From Celoporthe dispersa (Eukaryota > Ascomycota > Sordariomycetes > Diaporthales > Cryphonectriaceae), in contig WAID01000013.1 in the NCBI GenBank assembly GCA_016584495.1, forward strand, positions 1,612,001 to 1,676,000: DNA of 64,000 nucleotides, given 5' to 3'. Below the pieces are notes generated by a model. That model saw only the letters and a list, made by a program, of their open reading frames with translations, was not told where the DNA came from and did no database searches. Made by a program: the position numbers and the translations under genes. Positions 1 to 10,526 of the stretch are shown in pieces (within the stretch, counting starts at the first letter, position 1; each line of letters starts with the position of its first letter).

Positions 1-608
1 CAAACGTGATCTTACAGCGGTGAAGCCGAGTATCCTCTCTCCTTGACACAGCTCTGCACGGATCCCTGCGCCCTGCGCAAGAATTCACCTGACGGGCTCA
101 GGCTTAATGTGTACGCTGTAACAAGGCCGTGCTGAGCTGGCAATGCGGTCAAGCGCCTGGTCACTGATCATCGTGCACTGCATCGTGCACTGTTGTTAGT
201 TGTGTTGTTTTCATCCTTTCGCCACGGTGATCCTCTAGGCTCTGCCAGTCGAGGCCTGTGCTGTGGAGATTTCAGGTGATCCTTCCGCCGACACAATATT
301 CCGCCAGTGTGAAAAGGCAGCTCGGTGATGCAAACCACCCCTTGTCGTGATGCAGTGAGCAGTGGGGAAGACGATTTAACCGGATGACACCCACCTGCAG
401 GGCGATGCATGCAATAACGCGGGGAATATAGATTGACATAACATGCTCTCAACCTTGCTATGTGAGAGGCAGGAGGAATATTAATAGACAACGACTGCCA
501 TCTAGAGAATGTTCCAATCTTGTACTGATATCGTGATGACAGCGTTCTCATACCCACAGGCTTGCCTCGAACGCCCGTCAGGCAACCTACAAGGCAGTCT
601 GTTGAGAG
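1..608. other. Intergenic region upstream of the GH43 gene
   Basis: I see no protein gene, tRNA or repeat here. Short open frames on both strands lack recognisable motifs and intron structure. The last part should hold the promoter and leader of the GH43 gene that starts at 609. Confidence 0.5.
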
Positions 609-2752
609 ATGGCTCCACTAATAACGACAGTGTTGCGGTGTCTGCTCGTCGCCGTTCTTCCACGCGTAGCATATGGAGCAAACTCGACCTCTTATAACCC
701 TATCCTGCCAGGCTTCCACCCAGACCCCAGCTGTATCTTCGTCCCCGAGTGGAACGAGACTTTCTTCTGCGCCTCGTCGAGCTTCAACGCCTTCCCAGGC
801 ATCCCGATCCACGCAAGCAGAGACCTGCAGAGCTGGAAGCTGATAGGTGGGCAGTTGGTGTTTCTCGATACCCTCAACTGAACCTGTTGTTTCGAAGAAC
901 CACAAGGAATCACGCTGACTGGTCTGGCAGGAAATGTCCTCAACAGAGAAGAGCAGCTACCGACACTGGCGTATACAAACAGCTCAACCAGGTGACTAAT
1001 CCGACTTAGATCACTAATGTGGGGAGAATAAACCGTGTGGATGGCTGACTGTATTATAATGATAATAAGTGGTATATGGGCCCCATCGATCAGGTACAAC
1101 AATGGCACTTTCTGGCTGGTGACAACTCTTGTCTTCGACGACACGCGGCCAGCCAACGACTCCTCAAGATGGGACAATGTGAGCTCTCTCCTCCGGGCAC
1201 CCTGTTCACATTAGGAGCAGGCTGAAGGCTGAACTCTTGCCGCAGATCATATTCAAGTCCACCAATCCCTACGACCCATCATCCTGGAGCAACGCCGTCC
1301 ATTTTCCCTTCTTCGGCTACGACACCTCGCCATTCTGGGACACAGACGGCACGTCCTACATCGTGGGCTCGCACTACTGGAAGGTCTACGAGGCCCTCGA
1401 GCTCGCACCCGTGGACCTCGACACAGGCGAGGTCGGCGACTGGCAGATCCTCTGGAACGGGACGGGCGGCTTAGCCCCGGAGGGCCCGCACCTGTACACC
1501 AAGGACGGGTGGTACTACCTCCTGGATGCCGAAGGAGGGACCGGGCTGGGCCACATGGTCAACATGGCCCGCTCCAGGAACCTGACGGGGCCGTATGAGG
1601 CAAACCCGGCCAACCCGGTGCTGACGGCTGTCAACACGACGAGCTACTTCCAGACGGTGGGACACGCCGACCTGTTTCAGGACGCGAGGGGGGACTGGTG
1701 GGGTGTCGCCCTCTCGACGAGGTCTGGGCCGTCTTTTGTGTACTATCCCATGGGCCGGGGAGACGGTAATGACGGCCGTGACGTGGGAGCAGGACGAGTT
1801 CCCCGTGTGGACCAACATCAGCGGGAAGATGAGCGTGTGGGACCTCCCTCCTGCAGACAAGAACATCCCGGGCCCGGGCCCCTTCATCAACGAGGGCGAC
1901 GACTATGACTTTGCTCCAGGCTCGAGCATCCCGGCGCACTTCACCTACTGGCGGTATCCCAACACAGCCTCCTTCACCGTCTCGCCGCGGGACCACCCGA
2001 ACACACTGCAGCTTCTCCCCTCCGCCCTCAACCTCACCGCCCTGAACGGAAACTACGCAGCAGGAGGCCAGACATTCATCGGCCGCCGACAACAAGACAC
2101 CCTCTTCATCTACCGCGTCACCCTCGACTACGACCCCGCCGCACCCGACGAGGAGGCAGGCGTCACCGCCTTCCTCACGCAGAACCACCACCTCGACCTC
2201 AGCCTCGCCATGCTGCCCGCCAACGAGAGCACGCAGGCCTTCCCCGGCACGACCAGCACCGCGCTGAACGCAACAGACCCGGCGCAGGTGATCCCGCAGA
2301 TCCGCTACCGCGGCATCTCGACCAAGGCCGTGCCCGACCCGGTCGTCGCGCCTCTCCCGGCCGAGTGGGCGGGAAGACCGCTGACGTTTGAGATCCAGGC
2401 GGCCAACTCGACGCACTTTTCGTTCTCGGTCGGGCCCGCGGGGGCGGAGTCGGAGATGCAGACAGTCTTGTATGCTGCGAATAGTGCGCTGAGTTATGGT
2501 TTTACAGGTGAGCTTACTGGATTGGTTGAACTTATCGGCTGTCTTTTTTTCTTCTTCTCCTTCTTTCCCCTCTCGTTCCAATTTCGACGGTTTTATATGG
2601 AAGACTACAGGTACATCTAAGGCTGACGACGAGGATCCTGAATAATAGGCACCTTTGTGGGTGTGTATGCTACCAGCAACGGAGGTAGTGGAACGACACC
2701 GGCTTATTTCTCGGAGTGGAAGTACATACCTCAGGGCCAGTACATCGACTGA
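609..2752 (+). CDS. Secreted GH43 beta-xylosidase/arabinofuranosidase-like enzyme (one apparent frameshift)
   Basis: Five exons: 609-846, 931-991, 1070-1178, 1246-2507 and 2649-2752, about 590 residues. The first ~24 residues form a signal peptide, so the enzyme is probably secreted and acts on xylan or arabinan side chains. Family 43 marks are the start motif NPILPGFHPDPSC (Asp base), GIWAPSIRY, the DTSPFWDTDGTSY strand and PEGPHLY (general acid Glu). The C-terminal ~250 residues fit the concanavalin-like C2 domain of fungal GH43 xylosidases, ending in YFSEWKYIPQGQYID. The frame changes once in the G-run at 1757-1760. Dropping one G gives a continuous family-like protein and a total length divisible by three, so either a sequencing error or a recent mutation is involved. 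Substrate specificity cannot be fixed from sequence. Confidence 0.88.
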
Positions 2753-3152
2753 CTGGGCTTTAAATAATTACATACATACATAGCATCCAATCGAGATCAG
2801 TTTGAGATGCGTCCCTGTGATCTACCGCAATGGATATCTGCATCTCCTGTAGATACTGTGGGAAACTGAATGACTGCGGTTGTTGTTTCATACTCTAATG
2901 TTTTCGGTATTTCCAGTCTCAACAGCACCACCATGAGTTTACGTAAAGGCCTGCAAGTGAAACCTCTCTGGCTGGTAGTGCCAAGCACACACTGTGTGTG
3001 TGACCTTGGGGAGAAGTTGTCACATGTGCGTCACTAGCGTAAAGCCACTTTGCTCTGAACAACGTGAGACTGTTCGGGTCACGGCGGCTTCTCCTCCTCG
3101 GGAGGTCTACAGCACTCACCACATCCAAAAGAGACCACCCAGTACATCCAAC
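2753..3152. other. Intergenic region, GH43 to methyltransferase
   Basis: No gene seen. It contains the GH43 3' end and the methyltransferase promoter. Stretches readable as open frames on the minus strand are not supported by any motif. Confidence 0.4.
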
Positions 3153-3318
3153 ATGGCCTCCTCCCCCAGCGAAAGATACAGGGCCGAGCTCCCAGCAGAC
3201 ATCGGCCCCTTCAAACAATTCCTGCAGGAGTATAGCCACATACCTGCAGAGGAGATCGATTCTCACATCTGCAAAATCGTAAGTTTTAAAAGCAGAGAGA
3301 CAGACAGACAGACAGACA

Positions 3319-3367
<49 letters not shown>

Positions 3368-4103
3368 CCGCCTTTAGAGATTGACATAAGCGCAGAGAGA
3401 TCAAGCCTATGCAGTCGCACCCTACCCAGGCTTCGGCCTCTGGGGCTTCACAAGAATCCACCTCCTCGAGGCCGACCCCAACTACCAGCTCACCGTCTCC
3501 CGCCTCACGGCGCCAGGCTCGCAGGACGTCCTCCTCGACCTGGGCTGCGGCCTGGGCCAGAACGTCAGGCAGCTCGTGCGCGCAGGTGTCCCTCCCGCCA
3601 GGCTCTGCGCGTCAGACCTGCGGCCCGAGCTGATGGAGCTGGGCTTTGAGCTGTTCCGAGACCGGGACGTGCTGGGCGAGGCGGCGGCCTTTCTGGCGGG
3701 GGATGTGCTGGATCCGGATGACGCGGCGCTGTCTCGGCTTGACGGGAGGGTCTCGATTGTTCACGCGGCGAATATCTTTCACCTGTTCGGCTGGGACGCG
3801 CAGGTCAGGATCGGGGTGAGGGTGGCGGGGATGCTGCGCCGCAGCGGGGAGGAGGTGTTTGTCTTTGGGAGGCAGGTTGGGTCGCTGGAGCCTGGGCCGC
3901 GAGAGGCGCACGAGCCTGCTGCTGCTGAGGAGAAGTACCTGCACGGCCAGGATAGCTTTCAGAGGCTGTGGGATGAGGTCGGGGCGAGGACGGGGACGAG
4001 ATGGCGGGTCGAGGTTGAGATGCTGGGGAAGATGCCGCCTGGGTATGGGTATCTGCCAGCCGGGACTACCAGGTACAGCAGGTTTGTTGCATGGCGGATC
4101 TAG
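3153..4103 (+). CDS. Class I SAM-dependent methyltransferase
   Basis: Two exons (3153-3278 and 3396-4103) encode 277 residues. The join restores the fungal family motif RDQAYAVAPYPGFGLWGF. It is followed by the SAM-binding motif I, DVLLDLGCGLGQNVRQL (residues ~75-92), an acidic motif II at ASDLRPELM, and a post-motif around VHAANIFHLFGW. This architecture is common in Pezizomycotina and often accompanies secondary-metabolite genes. No biosynthetic partner lies next to it, only a DOPA-dioxygenase-family gene downstream on the same strand, so the substrate is unknown. The ATG at 3153 is chosen because the residues after it (MASSPSERYRAELPAD) run directly into conserved sequence. Confidence 0.85.
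3297..3362. repeat. Compound microsatellite (GACA)n(CA)n(GA)n inside the methyltransferase intron
   Basis: A run of GACA units grades into about nine CA units and then about ten GA units. It lies wholly within the intron at 3279-3395, so length change would not alter the protein. Confidence 0.95.
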
Positions 4104-4661
4104 GCGGGTTGGCTTGTCTATCGATGCTGGTGGTAGCGTACATCATGCGTGTATTGGTGGATGGGCCCCTCCAGAAGCTGCCTGGGAAAACAGTGGATAT
4201 GCATGTTTTACAAGGCGCTGACCAGCGCAGATTGAAATACCAGATTGATATCGAGACATGGCCTCAAAAGTGCGTTCAGGATCTATCCACGGTCAAAATG
4301 TGGTTGATTTTTTCTTTCTTTCTTGTTGGCAAGGCTCTGCTCTGACGATGGTCACCATAAATGCTCGCTCATATGAATGCCCAAGTACAGTGGTACATTT
4401 CCAAGCATTGGAAAACCATGAGAGGCTGCTTATTGGATCGCTGACAAACCTCGAGCACTTAGAAAAGTCAACGCCCCGAAAGTGCCGAGCGAGCAAACTG
4501 TGGGGAAACAAGACGACATCTCACGACTCGGGTAGGCGGTCTGCAGACCATATTGCCAAACGCCTGTCGACTATAAATCCAATAATGATTCTTCACCTTT
4601 CTCTGTGACCGCGCCACACCAGAGCAGTCGATCATAGATACAACTTCAGCTCAAGGCCAAG
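4104..4661. other. Intergenic region with TATA-like box
   Basis: No gene seen. A TATA-like CTATAAATCC at 4571-4580 lies about 90 bases before the ATG at 4662 and is a plausible core promoter for the next gene. Confidence 0.45.
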
Positions 4662-5559
4662 ATGACCACGCACTTTGCAACGTACACATTCCCCTCGCCG
4701 GCGTCCGGATACGAAAATGCGCCTCCGCTGCCCGAGGAGAAGGCCGAGGATGGCAAGAGCCTGAAGAACCCAGAGACGGGTGTCTTGAGTAAGGCGTATG
4801 AGACATTTATCGATCCCCTGAGCAAGAGCCGAAGAGGCGGCTTGTGAGTGTTCTTCGTGAGGCGGTTGAGCTGTGTTTTGTATGCACGACTGATCCAGGA
4901 GCACCGCACAGCGATGTTCACATTTACTACACGACATCGCAGATGGAATATGCACGGCAGCTCTATGACAGGATCCGGAGGGAGTGTAAGCCATACACCT
5001 TTAGGTAGCATCCTCACCCGCCTGGACCTGGTCTGAACGCAGGCATCATGTAGTTCCCGAGTTACGCATCTATAAATTCTGGGACAAGGTATGTCTTTTC
5101 TTCTTCCTCTGTGGAGGCTGACACACCTCAAATACTCGCCAAGTACTTACACAGTACACAAACAGCCTGTTGGTCCACACCCATACGCGATGTTCGAGGT
5201 GAACCTGTTCACGCCCGCCCAGTTTGGCGCCTTCGTCCCCTGGCTGACCGTCTGGCGCGGGCCCTTGTCGGTGCTCGTCCATCCTAATAGTAAGTGGAAA
5301 CCGAAACCCACATACTCTCTCTCTCTCTCTAAAGGTAGATTTTGCGGCAAATCAGCCGCCCTGGGCGGGCGCGACGAGAACGGGTGCTGACTGTTGAATG
5401 CTGATGATAGCGGACGAGGATGGGCTGGAGTGGGACAGTGTGATCCGAGACCACACGCAGAGGGCGACTTGGATGGGCGAGAAGGTGCCGCTGGACCTGA
5501 GCATGATGTATGATCTGAGGCAGAAGGAGATCGAGGGGAGGGAGAAGAAGAAGAGCTAG
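4662..5559 (+). CDS. DOPA 4,5-dioxygenase family protein
   Basis: Five exons (4662-4843, 4912-4985, 5054-5088, 5166-5289, 5411-5559) give 187 residues. After splicing the protein shows the full family signature in order: GGFDVHIYYTT, EFPELRIYKFWDKPVGPHP, AMFEVNLFTPAQFGAFVPWL, RGPLSVLVHPNT and DHTQRATWMGEKVPLDL. The conserved histidines in DVHIYY, VGPHP, LVHPN and RDHTQ are those expected to hold iron in this extradiol-type family. Fungal members occur in betalain/DOPA cleavage (Amanita, plants), but most ascomycete homologues have no proven substrate. The protein is probably cytosolic, with no signal peptide. The 35-base third exon is unusually short. All splice phases agree. Confidence 0.9.
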
Positions 5560-6697
5560 AGATAGCTGTCAGGCTCAGCCTACAGGATCTTGTAGTGCCG
5601 CAATAGCCTTGGTGTTACGTTATGTGAAACCAATCAAAGGTGCATTTGACCAAGAACCGTTGACCACGTCACAACGTAACGTAATTTAGATGCGACAGTG
5701 CTAAAGACTCACCCTTTTTCGAGACATAAGAAATCAAAAACAAAATTGGGGAGACAGAGTCAAGCAGCCTCTATTGATTTCGCCTCTTCTCCATCGGGTC
5801 CGTCATGCAGCTCGTAGGGATTCTCTCCTTAGGAGGAGCAAAAGCTCCAAGATGGTTTCCTCGAGATGGTGAGCAGACAAAAAGTCCAAGTGTCGTCAGA
5901 CGCCGCCGCCCCCCAGCAGCCTCTGGGTTGTGTGGCGGGCGAGGGACCTGCCGCTAAATCTGGGGACTGATGGCGCTAAAGCGGTGGCAGATGTGGGCTC
6001 TCCGCCCCCTCCTGGAAGCGGTCAAATAGCCCCAAAGCGATTGGGCCGGGGGCTAGCAGAAGGTTAACGTGCATGTGAGGTGTGCCACCCTCTAAAGACC
6101 CCCCCTGTCACTGCCCAACCTTTGTGTGAGGAAAATGTCGGGTTTCAACATCGTGCCATTGTTCTCCTCGAAATACTTGGACGTCCACTTTACCTCCCTA
6201 TCCCTCACCGACCCTTCCGACTCTCTCGCTCTGCAGGACTATCAGGCGAAACGAACACTCCACCTGATCGAGACTCCCGACACGAAGGCACTGGAACCAA
6301 CGACAGTCGCCCTGTTGAGGGGGAAACCTTGGAGCTCAGCAGCCTCTCTGGAGACCTTCCAACGTCATCGCGAGTTGGTCCACCGCCAGCCATAGCCGAC
6401 CACGAATCTTTTCCCTCCCTGCGCAGAGTTCCGGTTGTTTTGACTCGCTGATCTGATCTCAAACAACCACCCTCAGCCCTTATTACTGTTCCTGCAGCGC
6501 CGGAAGCGACCGGCGACACGTTGGACCCCATCGACCCTGTCCCGCTCCCCACTCAGCTCCTGACAACGCGCCTCCACGTCTGATGTCAGTCATTGTCGGT
6601 CGAGGAATTCTACGGGACTAAAGGGGAGACCTCGCCCCTCTCTCCTTGCAGGATCAGCATCTACTCTCCTGGACCTGACAACATTATTTTATCACAA
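5560..6697. other. Intergenic region and long 5' region of the flavoprotein-repeat gene
   Basis: No supported gene. Open frames at 6080-6550 look like low-complexity leader sequence. An open frame continues in phase upstream of the next gene to 6593 but starts at TTG, and the first in-frame ATG is at 6698. Confidence 0.4.
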
Positions 6698-8566
6698 ATG
6701 GCTTCCGCATCAGCAGCAGAAGGCTCGGCCTCGGCGGACGAGCCACCACCCTCCCCCGTTCCGAAGAGATTCCAACCGCCCAACTTTTCCAGACTTGGCT
6801 CCGGCGTGTCCATCAACGAGATGCAGCGGCCCCGGAAACTCAGACTGCTCGTGGCCGCCAATGGGTCTAGAGACGTTGCCTGGGCCCAGACCATAGCTGT
6901 CCGCCTCTCCAAAGACCCCCAGATCACCGTGAAGGCCATCGTCGACGACATGACCCACCGGCTCGCCCAGGAGATTATCTGTTATCAGAACAAGAGCTTC
7001 AGTACGGGCGAAGGGTCTGCCTTCTCCAAGGACACCGAGGCGCTACACTCCAAGGCGTACGAGCTGGTGGAATGGGCGGACCTACTGGTGCTGGCACCCA
7101 TCACCGCCGACAATCTCGCCAAGATGATACACGGTATTGCGGATACCTTCTTGCTCGAGGTCCTGAGGAGCTGGGACACGTCGAAGAGGATCCTCCTGGT
7201 TCCGGGCATGTCCGTACACGAATGGGAGAACCCCGTCACCAAGAAACAGATGAGCAAGCTCTACAGGAAATATACATGGGTCAGGGTCCTGCCGGCGATA
7301 CAGTGGCATTATGATATGACGGAGTCGCCGAGCAAGGCGCAGCCCAAGAAGATTGTCAAGTGGGACGGCCTGAATGAGGTACTGTCTGTCATCAAGAACC
7401 AGTCCGACCTCCTATCACTGGGTCACGATGTCGACACCACGATACAGAACCAAGTCGACACGACAGCGCAGAACCAGGGCGCAGGCAGCGGGCCCCACAG
7501 GACGGCGAAGCTGCCCTCGGAGCTGTGGAGCATCATCTTCGAGCACGTTGGGGACTGGGAGCTGGCCCAAGCCTGCGGCGTGTACACCCAGCTCCCTATG
7601 CCGACGCAACAAGGCTGGCGCCCCGAGCCGCGCAACCCGAACGACCCGGTCTCTGTCTTCCAGCACGAGCTCGAGTGGACGCTCCTCTCGGCGGACACGC
7701 AGGCCATCTGCAAGAAGCTCTCCGGGGCCCCTGAGTGCTTCCGTGAGCTGTCCGCCCTCGCCACCAAGCTCATCTTCAAGTTCACCCTGATCGACGTCCT
7801 GCGCTACATCGAGAAGAACTGCCCGCACATGTTCAAGTGCTTCGACGGCAAGACGATCCCCACCAAAGCCTCGGCGTATTTCCCCCGCACCGAGATCCTC
7901 GACTGGTGGCTCACCTCGCCTTCTTTTCTCGAGAAACAGTACGATGCCGAGGCTGTCGATGTGGCGTCAAAACACGGCTATGTGCATGTTCTCCGGTGGT
8001 GGGCGCGCTCTGGACTGCCCATCAAGTACACGCACGCATCGCTCGAGCAGGCCTCGGCCCGTGGCCATATCGACGTGCTGGACTGGTGGCGGACCACATA
8101 CCGCGAGAGCAAGGACGAGATGGAGCTCAAGCCCGGCAAGTCCATCCTCGCCGCTGCGCAGTTCGGCAGCCTCGACGTCATCGGCTGGTGGGTCGGCAGC
8201 GGCCTGAGGTTCGCCCACGAGGAGCAGGTGTGCAAGCAGGCGAGCCGGTACGGGCAGGTCGGCGTGCTGGAGCTGTGGCGCGAGCTGAAGGGGGACGACA
8301 AGATCACCTTCGACATACAGATCCTGACGGAGCCGACGCTGTACTCGCACATCGGGGTGTTGGATTGGTGGGTCAAGTACTCGCACGGTGAACTGCCGGG
8401 GATGGACGGCCGGCGGGCGAAGAAGGTTGAGTACCGCATGATGGATATAGAGGAGGCGCTAGAGGATGCCTTTGGGGACCAGACGAATATCCGGCGGTGG
8501 TGGGCCGAGCACGGCCTGAATCTAGGGATCGGCACCACGGCTTGGATGAGCCCGAGGGAGCTGTGA
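6698..8566 (+). CDS. HFCD flavoprotein (PPCDC-like) domain fused to F-box-like segment and DWW ankyrin-like repeats
   Basis: Intronless, 622 residues from the ATG at 6698. Residues ~45-235 match the flavoprotein fold of phosphopantothenoylcysteine decarboxylases: KLRLLVAANGSRDVAW (flavin loop), HSKAYELVEWADLLVLAP and ITADNLAKMIHGIAD. The histidine at ~117 lies where the PPCDC catalytic His is found. The substrate-clamp motif, usually PxMNxxMW, reads PGMSVHEW at ~168-175, so Asn and Met are replaced. Residues ~271-294 (LPSELWSIIFEHV) resemble an F-box. Residues ~395-610 hold about seven repeats built on (L/I)xWW (LDWW, LRWW, LDWW, IGWW, LELW, LDWW, RRWW), like fungal ankyrin-type repeats. Function is unknown: perhaps a regulatory flavoprotein or an E3 adaptor rather than a CoA-pathway enzyme. 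Confidence 0.8.
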   Translation: MASASAAEGSASADEPPPSPVPKRFQPPNFSRLGSGVSINEMQRPRKLRLLVAANGSRDVAWAQTIAVRLSKDPQITVKAIVDDMTHRLAQEIICYQNKSFSTGEGSAFSKDTEALHSKAYELVEWADLLVLAPITADNLAKMIHGIADTFLLEVLRSWDTSKRILLVPGMSVHEWENPVTKKQMSKLYRKYTWVRVLPAIQWHYDMTESPSKAQPKKIVKWDGLNEVLSVIKNQSDLLSLGHDVDTTIQNQVDTTAQNQGAGSGPHRTAKLPSELWSIIFEHVGDWELAQACGVYTQLPMPTQQGWRPEPRNPNDPVSVFQHELEWTLLSADTQAICKKLSGAPECFRELSALATKLIFKFTLIDVLRYIEKNCPHMFKCFDGKTIPTKASAYFPRTEILDWWLTSPSFLEKQYDAEAVDVASKHGYVHVLRWWARSGLPIKYTHASLEQASARGHIDVLDWWRTTYRESKDEMELKPGKSILAAAQFGSLDVIGWWVGSGLRFAHEEQVCKQASRYGQVGVLELWRELKGDDKITFDIQILTEPTLYSHIGVLDWWVKYSHGELPGMDGRRAKKVEYRMMDIEEALEDAFGDQTNIRRWWAEHGLNLGIGTTAWMSPREL

Positions 8567-9220
8567 GGTGCCGACTTCTGTGTTTCTCGCATGGCATGGA
8601 CATGGATCGCATTGCATCGGAAAGACTGCCCACATTATATATATTAATAACGGATCTTGGGACGTGCACATGCTTATACCATAGGGATCGGATAATGGCG
8701 TTGACGGGGGGGAGGATGCGTCTTGCAGCACGGCGTCAGGTAGACTCTAGATTGAATGAATGCCTGTCAACGTGTTTTTTCTTCTTCTTTTCTCTTTTTG
8801 TTTCAATTTTTAATTTCATTATTATTATTTGGCAATTCTATATGTAGCTGATTTTCCTCTCGTCAGGCGGCAATGCATCTGCGAGAGCCCGGACATGGCG
8901 GGGCTCTGACTGAATTGACCTCATCTAGAAGGTCTGCTGGAAGCCTCTTGGAGAGCTGTCCTCTTGCATCATCTTTCCGGCGAAAGGAGCGTCCTAGGGT
9001 ATCGTCGAAAGCCTTTATAGCCTTCTTTACCCAGCACTGCCACTATGTAGTGCGTCATTCAGGTTCACGTTGGGCAGAGAAGGGCTGAGGCAGACTTTCC
9101 GGTTTCAAACGGGTTGGTCCACCTGGAAGCCTCGTCAGCTTGAGAAGAGCGTCAAGCCCACCACGGCTCCAACAGCGAGATCTCGAGCAGGAGTGCTGGT
9201 TTCTGTCTCCATGGAAACCT
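8567..9220. other. Intergenic region between convergent genes
   Basis: It holds the 3' ends of the flavoprotein-repeat gene and of the minus-strand dynactin gene. A T-rich stretch at about 8775-8830 could serve in transcript ending. No further gene is seen. Confidence 0.4.
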
Positions 9221-9967
9221 TCACCCAAACTTTGTCGGATTGCTGGGAATCAACTTCTGCAGCACCTCCAGCTGCCTGATCTGCTGCCTCTTCCTGATGT
9301 CCTTGACATCCCGCCTGTCGCGCCGCTGTTGGCCATTACCGAAGACGACGGTGAAGTCGTCAATCCGTGTGCCTGGAGGGACGATCGTTCGTGGGGAAAT
9401 GGTACACCACTGGTACAGGTTGACTCCAGTCAGCGGGTGAGAGCTCACCACCAAGACCAGGATATAGTGCAGAGTACCCTTCTCTATACCGGGAAGAGGG
9501 AGGATTCTTGTGGCTATACTCACATTTCCAATCCGGGATCCCCTCCCGACCCTCGCGCCGACACCCACCAAGGTCCCCTCACCAACCACTGTCCCACCAG
9601 CCTCGACGACCGCGCCGGCCTGTACGGTACAGTAATCACAGATCGTCACGCCCTGCGCTTCCACGCCCCCGACTCCGACGCTGCCAGCCTCGGGAGCGGC
9701 AGCAGCAGCAGCAGCAGCGCCGACGTGTGTTCGCTCCTGCACAATGCACCGCTTCCCGACGTCGATTGGACCGATCTGGGACTCGATCTTGGCCCGCGGG
9801 TGGACGAGGCTTTCGGTGCGGAGGGTGATGGTGTGGATGCCTGTCAGGATTGCGGAGTCGGCGATGATGAGGGAGGAGGAGAAGCGGACAGGGGCTTTGG
9901 GGCCGGAGTCTTTGAGAGGTGGGAGGATGGAGTGGCGTTTGGTGGCGGAGGCGGTGGAGGAGGACAT
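9221..9967 (-). CDS. Dynactin subunit 6 (p27) homologue
   Basis: Exons complement(9524-9967) and complement(9221-9409), 210 residues. It is a left-handed beta-helix protein built from hexapeptide repeats, for example IESQIGPIDVGKRCIVQERTHV and VTICDYCTVQAGAVVEAGGTVVGEGTLVGVGARVG. It ends with the p27-type segment CTISPRTIVPPGTRIDDFTVVFG followed by an arginine-rich alpha helix. In the dynein-dynactin complex p27 pairs with p25 at the pointed end and helps cargo and membrane binding. The 114-base intron has good splice sites and happens to be in frame and stop-free, so a retained transcript would insert 38 residues. A run of eight alanines sits in one helix turn (CAG/GCC-type repeat near 9697-9722). 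Confidence 0.87.
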   Translation of the reverse strand: MSSSTASATKRHSILPPLKDSGPKAPVRFSSSLIIADSAILTGIHTITLRTESLVHPRAKIESQIGPIDVGKRCIVQERTHVGAAAAAAAAPEAGSVGVGGVEAQGVTICDYCTVQAGAVVEAGGTVVGEGTLVGVGARVGRGSRIGNVSIATRILPLPGIEKGTLHYILVLVVSSHPLTGVNLYQWCTISPRTIVPPGTRIDDFTVVFGNGQQRRDRRDVKDIRKRQQIRQLEVLQKLIPSNPTKFG

Positions 9968-10526
9968 CGTCGTGGTGAAGCCTTGAAGCTTTGCGTGTCG
10001 TTGGCCTGGTGGGTTGTTTAGGACCGGGTCATGATCGCGTGGCAGGCTCTTGGTTGAAGGGCGTATGGAGAGCCCTGCTAGAATCAGTAATTATGGTCGG
10101 TCGTGACAACTGCCTCCGAGCGATGTCAAATTCAAACCTCCACAGAATATAAGTTATGCTGCGTCGCGCAGTCGTGGGGCTTCGTCGCGAGACCCTGGAC
10201 CGGCCGAGCTACTGCGGTACGTACTGTACGTACCGTGTCGAAAATCTATGACATAGCGACCCCAAACGGAGCTTGCCACCCTGGTATTCACTGCACTAGC
10301 ATTTATCCACTGTACACATGCAGAGATCTGCTAAGCTGATACCCACGACCTCTGCACCAAGCTATCTTGTCCAATCACACCCGAGCAGTTACCAAAAGAG
10401 ACCCGCTACACCTCGACACTTCGTCGACTTTCCCAATTGCCTCTCTCGCTGCCCTCACGACCGACACAACCTGCTGCCAATTGGCAAACCAACACCGCTC
10501 GCCCGGGCAAGCATCACGTTTTCACG
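9968..10526. other. Divergent promoter region, dynactin p27 / complex I 51 kDa
   Basis: A 559-base divergent region. It contains a 21-base palindrome at 10215-10235 described separately. No gene is seen within it. Confidence 0.5.
10215..10235. promoter_or_regulatory. Perfect CGG...CCG palindrome in a divergent promoter
   Basis: CGGTACGTAC is followed by a single T and then by its exact reverse complement. The everted/inverted CGG-CCG ends resemble binding sites of Zn2Cys6 transcription factors, but no factor can be named from sequence. Confidence 0.4.

Noticed and set aside
1631..2581. 316-residue minus-strand open frame opposite GH43
   Set aside because: Arg/Gly/Val-rich shadow of a GC-rich gene. 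The plus strand has clear GH43 motifs.
6593..6697. Upstream in-frame extension of the flavoprotein-repeat ORF
   Set aside because: It begins with TTG, and no ATG lies in the extension. Conserved sequence starts well after the ATG at 6698.
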